Shown here: positions 25,707 through 33,244 of the stretch, one piece after another
How the letters are laid out: each line of letters starts with the position of its first letter
How positions within the stretch are numbered: the first letter of the stretch is position 1
DNA from: Thiohalomonas denitrificans
GTDB lineage: Bacteria > Pseudomonadota > Gammaproteobacteria > Thiohalomonadales > Thiohalomonadaceae
DNA length: 64,000 nucleotides
NCBI GenBank assembly: GCA_020725115.1
Contig: DYFR01000004.1
Span: 1 to 64,000 of the forward strand
Direction of reading: 5' to 3'
Position numbers and translations under genes: made by a program
Notes under the pieces: generated by a model
Databases searched by the model: none
Told to the model about the DNA's origin: nothing
What the model saw: the letters and a program-made list of their open reading frames with translations, nothing else

Positions 25707-26441
25707 CTACTTCCCCCGCAAGTCGTCCACCCGCCCCATGTAGTTGAGGCTGAACACCTCGTCGGGCAGGTCGCGCGCCTTGATGTTGGCGTAGAGCATC
25801 ACCGACTTGTGTCCCTGGTACAGCGGGCTGTCGGTTTCCAGTACCGCGGGGCGCACCAGACCGCCACCGAAATCCTTGATCTCGCTATAGCGCAGGGTCT
25901 TGATCAGCATGCCGCTGGCGGCGTAGGCCTCGATGGTGAGGGGGACACGGTGTTTCCTGTCCACCTGCATCACCAGGCGGTCGTAGGCGACGCTGGCATT
26001 CTTGGCCTTGAGCTTCAGGGTATAGCCGGCGGAGGTTTCTTCCACGCTCTCCGCAGCATATTCCGCGGCGTAATCCACGCGCAGAATGTCGGCGTTGTTG
26101 AATACGCCGCCGATCACCGATTGCAGCGAGGTGATACGCAGCGGTTTGCCGACGTTGGGAATGTACAGCCACATATTGTCGCCCAGACGCAGGGTGCTGC
26201 GGCCTTTCTCGCTCGGCGGGTCGAGGAACAGGGCCAGCACCTTGTCGCCGCCCTTCTTCACGCTGTACAGCACGAACTCCTTGCGGCGGCCGTCGGGCTC
26301 GATGTTGATGAGCTTGCGATACATCTCGTAGCTCTCCGGCTGCAGGTTGCGATCCACCTGGCGCAGCAGTTCGGCAGCGTCGATGGCGTGGGCCAGCGGC
26401 GCGAGGGCGAGAAGCAACAGGGCGATGGAAAGGCGCTTCAT
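25707..26441 (-). CDS. LolA-like outer-membrane lipoprotein-sorting protein
   Basis: 244 residues with a signal peptide (MKRLSIALLLLALAPLAHA) cut after Ala19. The body is the LolA/LolB-like half-barrel of the family often called outer membrane lipoprotein-sorting protein: LLRQVDRNLQPESYEM, DNMWLYIPNVGKPLRI and GFSLNYMG-type end (VFSLNYMGRVDDLRGK). It probably carries a hydrophobic cargo across the periplasm from the adjacent LolCD-like transporter to the barrel. ATG 26441 is 10 bases after the permease stop and begins the signal peptide; upstream in-frame extension lies inside the permease gene. Confidence 0.82.
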   Translation of the reverse strand: MKRLSIALLLLALAPLAHAIDAAELLRQVDRNLQPESYEMYRKLINIEPDGRRKEFVLYSVKKGGDKVLALFLDPPSEKGRSTLRLGDNMWLYIPNVGKPLRITSLQSVIGGVFNNADILRVDYAAEYAAESVEETSAGYTLKLKAKNASVAYDRLVMQVDRKHRVPLTIEAYAASGMLIKTLRYSEIKDFGGGLVRPAVLETDSPLYQGHKSVMLYANIKARDLPDEVFSLNYMGRVDDLRGK

Positions 26442-26451
26442 GGGGTGTCCT

Positions 26452-27699
26452 TTATACGGAACGCAAGGCGGTGATCGGGTCCATGCGTGCGGCCTTCCAC
26501 GCCGGTTGCAGGCTGGCGAGCACGGCGATGAGGGTGACCAGCACGCCGATGAACAGCACGTCGCCGGCGGCGAGGCTGGGCACCAGTTGCAGGTTGTCCT
26601 GGCGGCCGAAGGCGAAGGACACCGGGTAGACACGCAGCAGGCCGACGGCGGCCACGCTGATCAGTGTGCCGATCACCGTTCCTGCCAGGCCGAGCAGCAG
26701 GCCCTCGGCGACGAACAGGCCGAGGATGCGCCGCGGCGGCGTGCCGATGGCGGCCAGGGTGCCGATCTCGCGCATGCGCTCGTACACCGCCATGATCATC
26801 ACGTTGAGGATGCTGATCAGCACGATGGCCACCAGCATCACCTTGATGAACAGGGTGAGCAGGTCGATCATGTTGGCGATGGCGGTGAACGGCGTCAGCT
26901 TCTTCCAGTCGTGGATCTCCAGCGCCGGCTGGCCCTGCGGGTTTTTCAACTGGCCCAGGGTATCGTCCAGCGCCCGCATCACCTGCGGCAGTTGCGCCGG
27001 GTCCTTCAGTCGTACCGCGATCTCGCTCAGCGCGGCGTCCTCCAGGCGCAGCAGGCTGCGCGCGTCGTCGATGTGCAGATAGGCATCGCGCCCGCCCGGG
27101 CCGGTGGCGCTCTCCAGCACGCCCTGCACCACGAAGGTCTGGCCGTTGACCGAGCCGTCCTGATTGGTGGCCACCAGCACCACGGTGTCGCCCACCTTCA
27201 CCTTCATGCCCTTGGCGATGATGTCGGGGATCAGCAGCTTGCCCTGTTCCACCAGGCCGCCGGCCGTGCTGCCGTCGATGACGCGGCCCGGCAGCAGCGG
27301 ACAGGTGGCCGCCTCGCGCGCCGGGTCGGCGCCGTTGAGGCGGATGCCGGTGGTTTCGGTGAAGTTGCTGAACATGGCGCTGAACTTGAGGCGCGGCGAA
27401 GAGGCGGCGATTTGCGGCATCTGTTGCAACTGTTCCTCGATCTTGTTTACCGCGCCGGGCTTCATCAGCAGGTTGAGCGGCAGGTTGTCGATGGAGGCGA
27501 CGTAGCCCTTGCGGTGGATCTGCAGGTGACCGAGCATCGAGTCGGTGATCTGGCCGATCATCAGCGCCTTGAACGAGCCGGACAGGGCGACGAACATCAG
27601 CACCGCGACGATGCCCAGGGTGATCAGGCTGGCGGTGAGGGCGGTGCGGCGGTGATAGCGCAGCAGGTTGCGGGTGGCTAGCTTCAGTACGTTAACCAT
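26452..27699 (-). CDS. FtsX/LolC-type ABC transporter permease
   Basis: 415-residue permease with one N-terminal span (LITLGIVAVLMFVAL), a large periplasmic domain (about 50-270) and three C-terminal spans, the MacB/LolCE topology. The NVMIMAVYERMREIGTLAAIGTPPRRI segment is the coupling-helix signature of the FtsX family. It overlaps the upstream ATPase gene by 8 bases. Such transporters work mechanically on periplasmic or membrane-embedded substrates rather than pumping through a channel. With the LolA-like and barrel genes it suggests a trans-envelope lipid or lipoprotein route. Confidence 0.88.
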   Translation of the reverse strand: MVNVLKLATRNLLRYHRRTALTASLITLGIVAVLMFVALSGSFKALMIGQITDSMLGHLQIHRKGYVASIDNLPLNLLMKPGAVNKIEEQLQQMPQIAASSPRLKFSAMFSNFTETTGIRLNGADPAREAATCPLLPGRVIDGSTAGGLVEQGKLLIPDIIAKGMKVKVGDTVVLVATNQDGSVNGQTFVVQGVLESATGPGGRDAYLHIDDARSLLRLEDAALSEIAVRLKDPAQLPQVMRALDDTLGQLKNPQGQPALEIHDWKKLTPFTAIANMIDLLTLFIKVMLVAIVLISILNVMIMAVYERMREIGTLAAIGTPPRRILGLFVAEGLLLGLAGTVIGTLISVAAVGLLRVYPVSFAFGRQDNLQLVPSLAAGDVLFIGVLVTLIAVLASLQPAWKAARMDPITALRSV

Positions 27700-28384
27700 G
27701 CTGCGCCCCTCCCTGCTGGAGGCGGCCGTCTTCCAGGGTGTAGATCACCTCGGCGGCCTCCATGATCTTCGGGTCGTGGGTGGAGAACAGGAAGGTGGTG
27801 CCGAACTCGTCGCGCATCTTCTTCATCAGCTCGATGACGCGATAGGCGGTGGCGTGATCCAGGTTGGCGGTGGGCTCGTCGGCCAGCACCAGTTTGGCGC
27901 GCGTGACCAGGGCGCGGGCCACGGCAACGCGTTGCTTCTGCCCTCCGGACAACTGATCCGGCCGCTTGTGCGCCTGATCGCTCATGCCGACCGCCTCCAG
28001 CAGTTCCATCACGCGGGCATGGCGTTGCGCCGCCGGCCAGTTCTGCACCATCACCAGCGGATACTCGACGTTTTCATACACCGAGAGCACCGGCACCAGA
28101 TTGAAGTCCTGGAACACGAAGCCGATGTGGTTGCCGCGAAAGGTGGCCGCGCTGTGGCGGTCCAGGGTGGCAACGTCGGTGTCGAGCACGGTGAGCTTGC
28201 CGCCGTTGGGCCGGTCGAGGCAGCCGATCATGTTGAGCAGGGTGCTCTTGCCGCTGCCCGAGGGACCGACGAAGGACACGAAGGAGGCCGGTTCGATGGT
28301 GAAGTCGGCACCGCGAATGGCGGGCACGGTGACCTCGCCGACGCGGTAGCTCTTCTCCAGGCCGGCGGCCAGCACCAGGCTCAT
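27692..28384 (-). CDS. LolD/MacB-type ABC transporter ATP-binding protein
   Basis: 230-residue nucleotide-binding subunit. Walker A is GPSGSGKST (about 39-47), the Q-loop FVFQDFNLVP follows, the signature is LSGGQKQRVA, Walker B is LVLADEPTANLD and the H-loop is STHD. The sequence is closest in style to LolD/MacB ATPases that pair with FtsX-type permeases, and the partner gene overlaps its end. It lies 36 bases downstream of the metallo-beta-lactamase-fold gene. Confidence 0.92.
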   Translation of the reverse strand: MSLVLAAGLEKSYRVGEVTVPAIRGADFTIEPASFVSFVGPSGSGKSTLLNMIGCLDRPNGGKLTVLDTDVATLDRHSAATFRGNHIGFVFQDFNLVPVLSVYENVEYPLVMVQNWPAAQRHARVMELLEAVGMSDQAHKRPDQLSGGQKQRVAVARALVTRAKLVLADEPTANLDHATAYRVIELMKKMRDEFGTTFLFSTHDPKIMEAAEVIYTLEDGRLQQGGAQHG

Positions 28385-28420
28385 AGGCTGTCCTCTCGCT
28401 GTGCGGCCCCGCGGGCCGCG

Positions 28421-29362
28421 TTATTGGAGCTCCAACTCCAGATACACGCGGCTGGCGTTGCCGCCCTTGAGCATTTCGTAGTTGGGAAGGTGAGCGTAGG
28501 CGCTTTGATCCAGGCTGTCGATGGCCTCCTGCAGGTCGACCATATTGTTCAGCGCCTCGCGCATATGGTTGTTGAGCAATTGCAAATAATCCGCCGTTTC
28601 CCGCCGCGCCTTGGCCAGGTCGCAGGGGGCGCCGTGGCCGGGCACGATGATGGCCGGGGCCAGTTGTTCGATGGCGGCGAGGGAGGCCAGCCAGTCCCCG
28701 ACGCGGCTGAACGGCAGCACGCCGAGCAGGCGATCCACGAACACCAGGTCACCGGCAAACAACACCTTGTCCTGCGGCAGCCAGACCACACTGTCACCGG
28801 GGGTATGGCCGCCACCGAAGTAGAGCAACCGAATCTCCTTGCCGCCCAATGTCAGGGTGTGCTGCTGTTCGAAGGTCTGATCGGGCAGCACGATCTCGGT
28901 GCCGGCAAAGCGATCGCGCAGCTCCTGTTGCAGCCCGGCCAACTGCATGGCGCCGCGTTCCTCAATGTCCGCCACCGTCTTGCGCTGGGCGATGATCTGC
29001 GCGCCCTGAGCCTGGAAATAGCCGTTGCCCAGCCAGCGGTGATCCTGGCCGCCGGTGTTGATGACGTATTTTATCGGCGCGCGGGTGACCGTCTTGATGG
29101 CCGTATGCATCTGCTGCGCCACGCGCCAGCTGGAGCCGCTGTCCACCACCACCACGCCCTCCGGCGTGACGATGAAGCCGGCGGTGGCATTCATGCCTTC
29201 GTTTTCGTAGGTGCGCAGACCCAGCTCGCCGACGAAGGCGTAGATGCCGGGGGCGACGGGCTGCACGGTGAACGGTGCGGCCTGAGCGGCGGCCGCGAGC
29301 AGCAGGCTTCCTGCCAGGAGCAATACGGAACTAAACCAATAGTTTTTCACGGGGATATCCAT
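28421..29362 (-). CDS. exported metallo-beta-lactamase-fold protein with altered metal motif
   Basis: 313 residues with a signal peptide. The fold is recognisable from GVVVVDSGSSW, GGGHTPGDSVVWLP, VLFAGDLVFVD and VPGHGAP. The canonical H-x-H-x-D-H site is replaced by NTGGQDHRWLGN, so two metal-binding His are absent while Asp-His and the later His residues remain. Relatives include SoxH-like and quinoprotein-relay hydrolases. It may bind one metal or have lost hydrolase activity. The start could also be GTG 29350, which gives a more typical leader. Confidence 0.78.
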   Translation of the reverse strand: MDIPVKNYWFSSVLLLAGSLLLAAAAQAAPFTVQPVAPGIYAFVGELGLRTYENEGMNATAGFIVTPEGVVVVDSGSSWRVAQQMHTAIKTVTRAPIKYVINTGGQDHRWLGNGYFQAQGAQIIAQRKTVADIEERGAMQLAGLQQELRDRFAGTEIVLPDQTFEQQHTLTLGGKEIRLLYFGGGHTPGDSVVWLPQDKVLFAGDLVFVDRLLGVLPFSRVGDWLASLAAIEQLAPAIIVPGHGAPCDLAKARRETADYLQLLNNHMREALNNMVDLQEAIDSLDQSAYAHLPNYEMLKGGNASRVYLELELQ

Positions 29363-29431
29363 GGTGATGAGAGTGTTGTGTGTGGTTGCGCGACAGGCGG
29401 GACTTATTCCCAGCCTGCGCGTCGCCTTCCG

Positions 29432-29857
29432 TTAATCGGCGCGAAACATCGCATGGCAGGCCAGACACTGCTGCATGGTCTCGCCGGTCAGCACGGCGAG
29501 GTCGGCCATGTCGTCGGTGTCGGCGCGGATGGCGATCTCCTCGAACATCATGTGGGTGGGGCCGCCGATGTCCTGGAATGATTGCGGTAGTCGCTGTCGC
29601 AGCGAAGTGGGTGTGGCGCGCGCCATGCGGTTGCCGGAGTAGCGCGCGGCCGCGGCGATCTGTTCCCGATCCTCCGTGCCGATACCGGCGATGATGCCCT
29701 GGATGCTGGTGAGCATCTGGCGCATCTCGGCTAGGAACTCCACGCGTTCCGCCGCCGTCATGCCGAGGCGGATGCGGCCGTCGTCAGTGGTCTCATCGGC
29801 CCAGGTCGAGGTGCCGACCAACAGGGCGCACAACACTGCCAGTGATTTCATGTTCAT
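29432..29857 (-). CDS. monoheme c-type cytochrome, C-terminal heme
   Basis: 141 residues with a signal peptide (MNMKSLAVLCALLVGTSTWA). A single heme site CLACH lies near residues 132-136, followed only by MFRAD. A helical body before a C-terminal CxxCH is the pattern of class II cytochromes (cytochrome c-prime-like). Its ATG overlaps the stop of the upstream exported protein by 4 bases. It belongs to the same minus-strand operon and probably acts in the periplasm. Confidence 0.8.
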   Translation of the reverse strand: MNMKSLAVLCALLVGTSTWADETTDDGRIRLGMTAAERVEFLAEMRQMLTSIQGIIAGIGTEDREQIAAAARYSGNRMARATPTSLRQRLPQSFQDIGGPTHMMFEEIAIRADTDDMADLAVLTGETMQQCLACHAMFRAD

Positions 29858-30255
29858 CGCGTCAGACGCTCCTTCAGTACGGCCTCGACATCGGCGTCGA
29901 GCCAGTTGCCGCGCACGCCGGGCGGGCTGGCGGGCAGATCGGGGAAGTTGACCAAGGCCACGGCGCTGCCGTCCCGGCGCTGAAAACGGTACTCGCCGTC
30001 GATCAGGATCGGGATGTGGCCGGAGAGGCCCGCCTGCGCCATGCGTTGGGCACCCTGCGCGGTCTCGCTGTCGATTTCTTTTACCACGATGGCGGCGCCT
30101 TGTGCGGCGAGCCAGTGACGCAAGGGTTGCAGCGCCATGCGCACCGGCGGGTGCGGCATGGCGATGATCTCCACCGTCGGCGGTGCGGCGTGGGCCGGAC
30201 CGGCGAGAACGGCGAGGGCGGCAAGGCCGAGGAGGAAACGGCGGCGGCTGGACAT
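29854..30255 (-). CDS. small exported protein with Tat-like signal
   Basis: 133 residues. The leader MSSRRRFLLGLAALAVLAGPAHA contains S-R-R-R-F-L, which fits the twin-arginine consensus. The mature part (VEIIAMPHPPVRMALQPL...GLSGHIPILIDGEYRF) has a thioredoxin-like strand order but no cysteine. ATG 30255 starts the leader; the open frame runs much further upstream inside the DUF4395 gene and is not used. It is cotranscribed with, and overlaps, the cytochrome gene. Function unknown; it may be a dedicated partner of that cytochrome. Confidence 0.7.
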   Translation of the reverse strand: MSSRRRFLLGLAALAVLAGPAHAAPPTVEIIAMPHPPVRMALQPLRHWLAAQGAAIVVKEIDSETAQGAQRMAQAGLSGHIPILIDGEYRFQRRDGSAVALVNFPDLPASPPGVRGNWLDADVEAVLKERLTR

Positions 30256-30278
30256 GGGGCGATGGCTCCGGGTTTGCG

Positions 30279-30977
30279 TTAGAGACAGTTGTTGTGCAGC
30301 TTCCACATCTCTTCGTGACCGATGGCCTTGGCCCAGTCCGGCACCACGCAGCGCGGATCGACTGCGGCGGCGGTGGGTGTCGCGGCCGGCAGGTTGAGGG
30401 CGATGGCGGCCATGACGGCGAGGAATACGGCCAGCACCATGAGTGGCACCCGACCGACGGGCAGGCGCGGCTGCGTGGCGCACACGCCGCCGGGGCAATG
30501 GCGCGCCCGTTCGCGGTGGAAGGCGTTGTAGATGAGGCAGGCCAGGCAGATGCCGAAGGCCGACTCGAAGAACAGCAGCAGCAGGCACAGCGAGCACACC
30601 GCCAGGTTGAGCGGCCCGACCACCTGTTCGATGACCACCAGATAGAGCATCAGCGCCGAGAGGACCAGGCCGATGCTCCAGGCGAAACGCTTCTGCGGCG
30701 CGCCCGCCCATTCCGGCGCCAGGTGCGCCGTTGCCAGCCGGCCCAGCACCAGGCTCGGGGCGTAGCGCGGGTTGACCAGCACGCGGATGGTGAAGTCGAT
30801 GAGAAAGGCGACCACGAACACGCGGATGAGTTGGAAGTTGCCGGCCAGCCAGGCGTTCATGAACGACACCAGCGCGCCGAAGAACAGGATGCCGGCGGCG
30901 GCGCGCACCTCGCGTTCGTTGAGTACCGGCAGGTCATAGCCGGCGACGCTTTCACCGAAAGCGAAAATCTTGCCCAT
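30279..30977 (-). CDS. DUF4395-type membrane protein
   Basis: 232 residues with at least four membrane spans. The early VNEREVRAAAGILFF-like region, PRYAPSLVLGRL and the FGICLACLIY segment fit the DUF4395 family. The C-terminal tail contains DPRCVVPDWAKAIGHEEMWKLHNNCL with two cysteines. It is the first gene of the minus-strand operon running to 24399 and is divergent from a Crp/Fnr regulator 120 bases away. Role unknown; relatives sit beside thioredoxin or sulfur genes. Confidence 0.75.
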   Translation of the reverse strand: MGKIFAFGESVAGYDLPVLNEREVRAAAGILFFGALVSFMNAWLAGNFQLIRVFVVAFLIDFTIRVLVNPRYAPSLVLGRLATAHLAPEWAGAPQKRFAWSIGLVLSALMLYLVVIEQVVGPLNLAVCSLCLLLLFFESAFGICLACLIYNAFHRERARHCPGGVCATQPRLPVGRVPLMVLAVFLAVMAAIALNLPAATPTAAAVDPRCVVPDWAKAIGHEEMWKLHNNCL

Positions 30978-31050
30978 GATGATCTCCTCCAGCCCGGGGC
31001 TGAGCTCTTGTTATGGGGCGCATGCTAGGGCGGCAGGGCGGCACTGCGTT

Positions 31051-31064
31051 ATGATTTGAATCAT
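31051..31064. promoter_or_regulatory. palindromic operator, Crp/Fnr-like
   Basis: ATGATTTGAATCAT is a 14-base palindrome (arms ATGATT and AATCAT) that resembles the FNR/DNR consensus TTGATnnnnATCAA. It lies in the 120-base gap between the divergent DUF4395 operon and the Crp/Fnr-type gene, so that regulator is the natural candidate to bind it and control both directions. Confidence 0.55.
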
Positions 31065-31097
31065 ATCCGCCCCGCCAGGGTGAAACCGGGGAGAGCA

Positions 31098-31724
31098 ATG
31101 ACCATCGACTGGGACGCCATCATCCACGCGCAGCCGGCACTGGCCGTCGTTCCCGCGGCTTTGCGCGAGGCGGCCCAGCTGCGCGTCTTTGCCGGCGGGG
31201 AAACCCTGTATCGGCGCGGCGATCGCCCCTCGGCCATGTTGTGGGTGCTGGACGGCGAGCTGCGCCTGGTGCGGACCGCCGTCGACGGCAGCCAGCTCAT
31301 CATGCAGCGGGTGCGCTCCGGCTTCATCGCCGAGGCGAGCATGGAAGCCAGCGCCTACCATTGCGATGTGGTGGCGGCTGCCGCGGGGCGTGTGCTGCGC
31401 TTCCCGCTGCCGGTATTTCGCGCCGTGCTGGAGCAGGATGCCGCCTTTCGCCAGGCCTGGATGCGGGGTCTGGCGCAGGAGGTGCGTGCGCTGCGGGCGC
31501 AAAACGAACGGCTCGGTCTCCACAGCGCCGCCGAGCGTGTCCTGCACTATCTGGAAACCGAGGGCCGCGACGGCGCGGTGACACTGACGCAGTCACGCAA
31601 GGCCTGGGCCGCCGAGCTGGGGCTGTCCCATGAGGTGCTGTACCGCACCCTGCGCCGGCTGCGCGAGGAAGGGCGTGTGCGGATCGACGGCAATACCATC
31701 GCGTGGGTGTGTCGGGAGGGGTGA
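31098..31724 (+). CDS. Crp/Fnr-family transcriptional regulator
   Basis: 208 residues from ATG 31098, which has GGGAGAG upstream. Residues about 20-130 form the cyclic-nucleotide-type beta-barrel (FAGGETLYRRGDRPSAMLWVLDGELRLVR) and the C-terminus a winged helix with recognition helix SHEVLYRTLRRLREEG. The Fnr-type N-terminal cysteine cluster is missing, so it does not sense oxygen through an iron-sulfur cluster. The signal is unknown. It is divergent from the cytochrome/ABC operon and overlaps the following VIT1-like gene by one base. Confidence 0.85.
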   Translation: MTIDWDAIIHAQPALAVVPAALREAAQLRVFAGGETLYRRGDRPSAMLWVLDGELRLVRTAVDGSQLIMQRVRSGFIAEASMEASAYHCDVVAAAAGRVLRFPLPVFRAVLEQDAAFRQAWMRGLAQEVRALRAQNERLGLHSAAERVLHYLETEGRDGAVTLTQSRKAWAAELGLSHEVLYRTLRRLREEGRVRIDGNTIAWVCREG

Positions 31725-32758
31725 TGGCGGCGCGTGACAGTTGGCACGAGGAGATGCAGTCGGCCTGGTTGTACCGGGTGGTGGCCGCGGTGGAGCGCGA
31801 CATGCACAAGCGCGCGCTGTTCACCGCGCTGGCCGCGGCAGCGGACGATCAGGCGCATATCTGGGAAAGGCAGATGGCGGCGGATGGCGAAACCGTCCCT
31901 TCCGGCTTTACGCCCTCGCGTCGTGCCCGGGTGGTGGCGACGCTGCTGCACCGCCTGGGGCCGCGCGCCATCCGGCCGGTGCTGGCGGCAATGAAGGTAC
32001 GCGGCATTTCGGTGTATGGCTCTGTTATGCCCGGTCATCCCATGCCCACCACGGTGGAGCAGGTGGGCGGACGGCACCGCGGCGTGGGCAGCGGCGGCAA
32101 CCTGCGCGCGGCGGTGTTCGGCGTCAATGACGGTCTGGTGTCCAATACGGCGCTGATCATGGGGGTGGCGGGCGCCACCGCCGATACCGCCTTCATCCTC
32201 ACCTCCGGCGTGGCCGGCCTGCTGGCGGGTGCTCTGTCCATGGCGGCGGGAGAATACGTCTCCATGCGCTCGCAGCGTGAGCTGTTCGAATACCAGATCG
32301 CGCTGGAGCGGGAGGAGCTGGAGGAGTATCCGGCGGAGGAGACCGAGGAGCTGGCGCTGATCTATCACGCCCGCGGCGTGCCCCTGGCGCGGGCGCGGGA
32401 GCTGGCGGCGGCCCTGATGGAGCAGCCGGAGCATGCCCTGGACACCCTGGCGCGGGAGGAGCTGGGCCTCAACCCCGATGACCTCGGCTCGCCCTGGGGT
32501 GCCGCCGCGTCATCCTTTGCCGCTTTCACCGCCGGCGCCGTGCTGCCGTTGCTGCCCTTTGTGTTGCCACTCGGCCTGGCGCCAGTGCCGGCCGCCGCCG
32601 CGCTGGCGCTGCTGGGCCTGTTCGGGGTCGGCGCCGCGCTCAGCCTGTTCACCGGTCGCGGCGCCCTGCGCTCCGGCCTGCGCATGGTGCTCATCGGCGG
32701 CGGTGCCGGCATGGTGACCTATCTCATCGGCATGCTGCTCGGCGTCGGTCTGACCTGA
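31724..32758 (+). CDS. ferritin-like / VIT1 (CCC1) fusion, Fe/Mn transporter
   Basis: 344 residues. The first 130 contain Glu/His-rich helices (HEEMQSAWLYR, ERDMHKRALF, AADDQAHIWERQM) like rubrerythrin or ferritin-like domains; the rest is the VIT1/CCC1 membrane domain, with FGVNDGLVSNTALIMGVAGA, AMAAGEYVSMRSQ and REELEEYPAEE. Such fusions (MbfA-like) export iron or manganese from the cytoplasm. The start is ATG 31724, sharing a base with the stop of the Crp/Fnr gene, so the two are coupled and the regulator may respond to the metal or to redox. Confidence 0.85.
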   Translation: MAARDSWHEEMQSAWLYRVVAAVERDMHKRALFTALAAAADDQAHIWERQMAADGETVPSGFTPSRRARVVATLLHRLGPRAIRPVLAAMKVRGISVYGSVMPGHPMPTTVEQVGGRHRGVGSGGNLRAAVFGVNDGLVSNTALIMGVAGATADTAFILTSGVAGLLAGALSMAAGEYVSMRSQRELFEYQIALEREELEEYPAEETEELALIYHARGVPLARARELAAALMEQPEHALDTLAREELGLNPDDLGSPWGAAASSFAAFTAGAVLPLLPFVLPLGLAPVPAAAALALLGLFGVGAALSLFTGRGALRSGLRMVLIGGGAGMVTYLIGMLLGVGLT

Positions 32759-32839
32759 GCATTGTCGTACACCCGGCGGCAACCAAGCACGACTTATACT
32801 GTCGAATGCCCGAACCCAACCCGACCAGGAGATGACATC

Positions 32840-33013
32840 ATGGCCAAGAAACCCGCTCCGCAGGCGCCTTTGGGGCGCTGGCGCAATGCGTTGCATGACC
32901 ACCCGCTGCTGAAAAAAGGGGCCGCCCACGGCAAGAGCCACAAGGCCCGGCGCCGCAACGACAAGGTGAAACAGCGGCGTGAGTGGGATTACCCGAGCCG
33001 GGCAGCGGCCTGA
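32840..33013 (+). CDS. small basic protein, 57 aa
   Basis: 57 residues, strongly basic (KKGAAHGKSHKARRRNDKVKQRREW). ATG 32840 follows AGGAG at good spacing, which supports translation. The composition suggests binding to nucleic acid or ribosomes, but no domain is recognised. It stands alone between the VIT1-like gene and an intergenic repeat. Confidence 0.6.
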   Translation: MAKKPAPQAPLGRWRNALHDHPLLKKGAAHGKSHKARRRNDKVKQRREWDYPSRAAA

Positions 33014-33051
33014 CCGGCTCCGGTAATCCCGCTCAAGAACTTCAAATTCTT

Positions 33052-33126
33052 AACGCAGAGGCGCAGAGGTCGCAGAGGAAACCGGCCCTCAATCGCGGTT
33101 TCTCCGCGCCTCTGCGCCTCTGCGTT
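33052..33126. repeat. inverted repeat, perfect 18-bp arms
   Basis: AACGCAGAGGCGCAGAGG (33052-33069) pairs perfectly with CCTCTGCGCCTCTGCGTT (33109-33126). A partial third unit, TCGCAGAGG, follows the left arm. Same family as 9318-9424 and 35096-35251. It lies upstream of typA, inside its likely leader or promoter region. Confidence 0.78.
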
Positions 33127-33244
33127 GGGTTTTTCCTTCCGCATCCCGGCAGATTTCGAACTGGTGAGCAACCCCCATCTGGGGTAGAATGCGCGGCTAT
33201 TTTCCTCGGTTTGTCCCAATATCCCCTATTCCGGTAACGCCCTA

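Noticed and set aside
27668-29581. 637-codon plus-strand open frame
   Set aside because: It is antisense to the ABC ATPase and metallo-fold genes, whose motifs are intact; its translation is His/Gly/Val-rich and matches no family.
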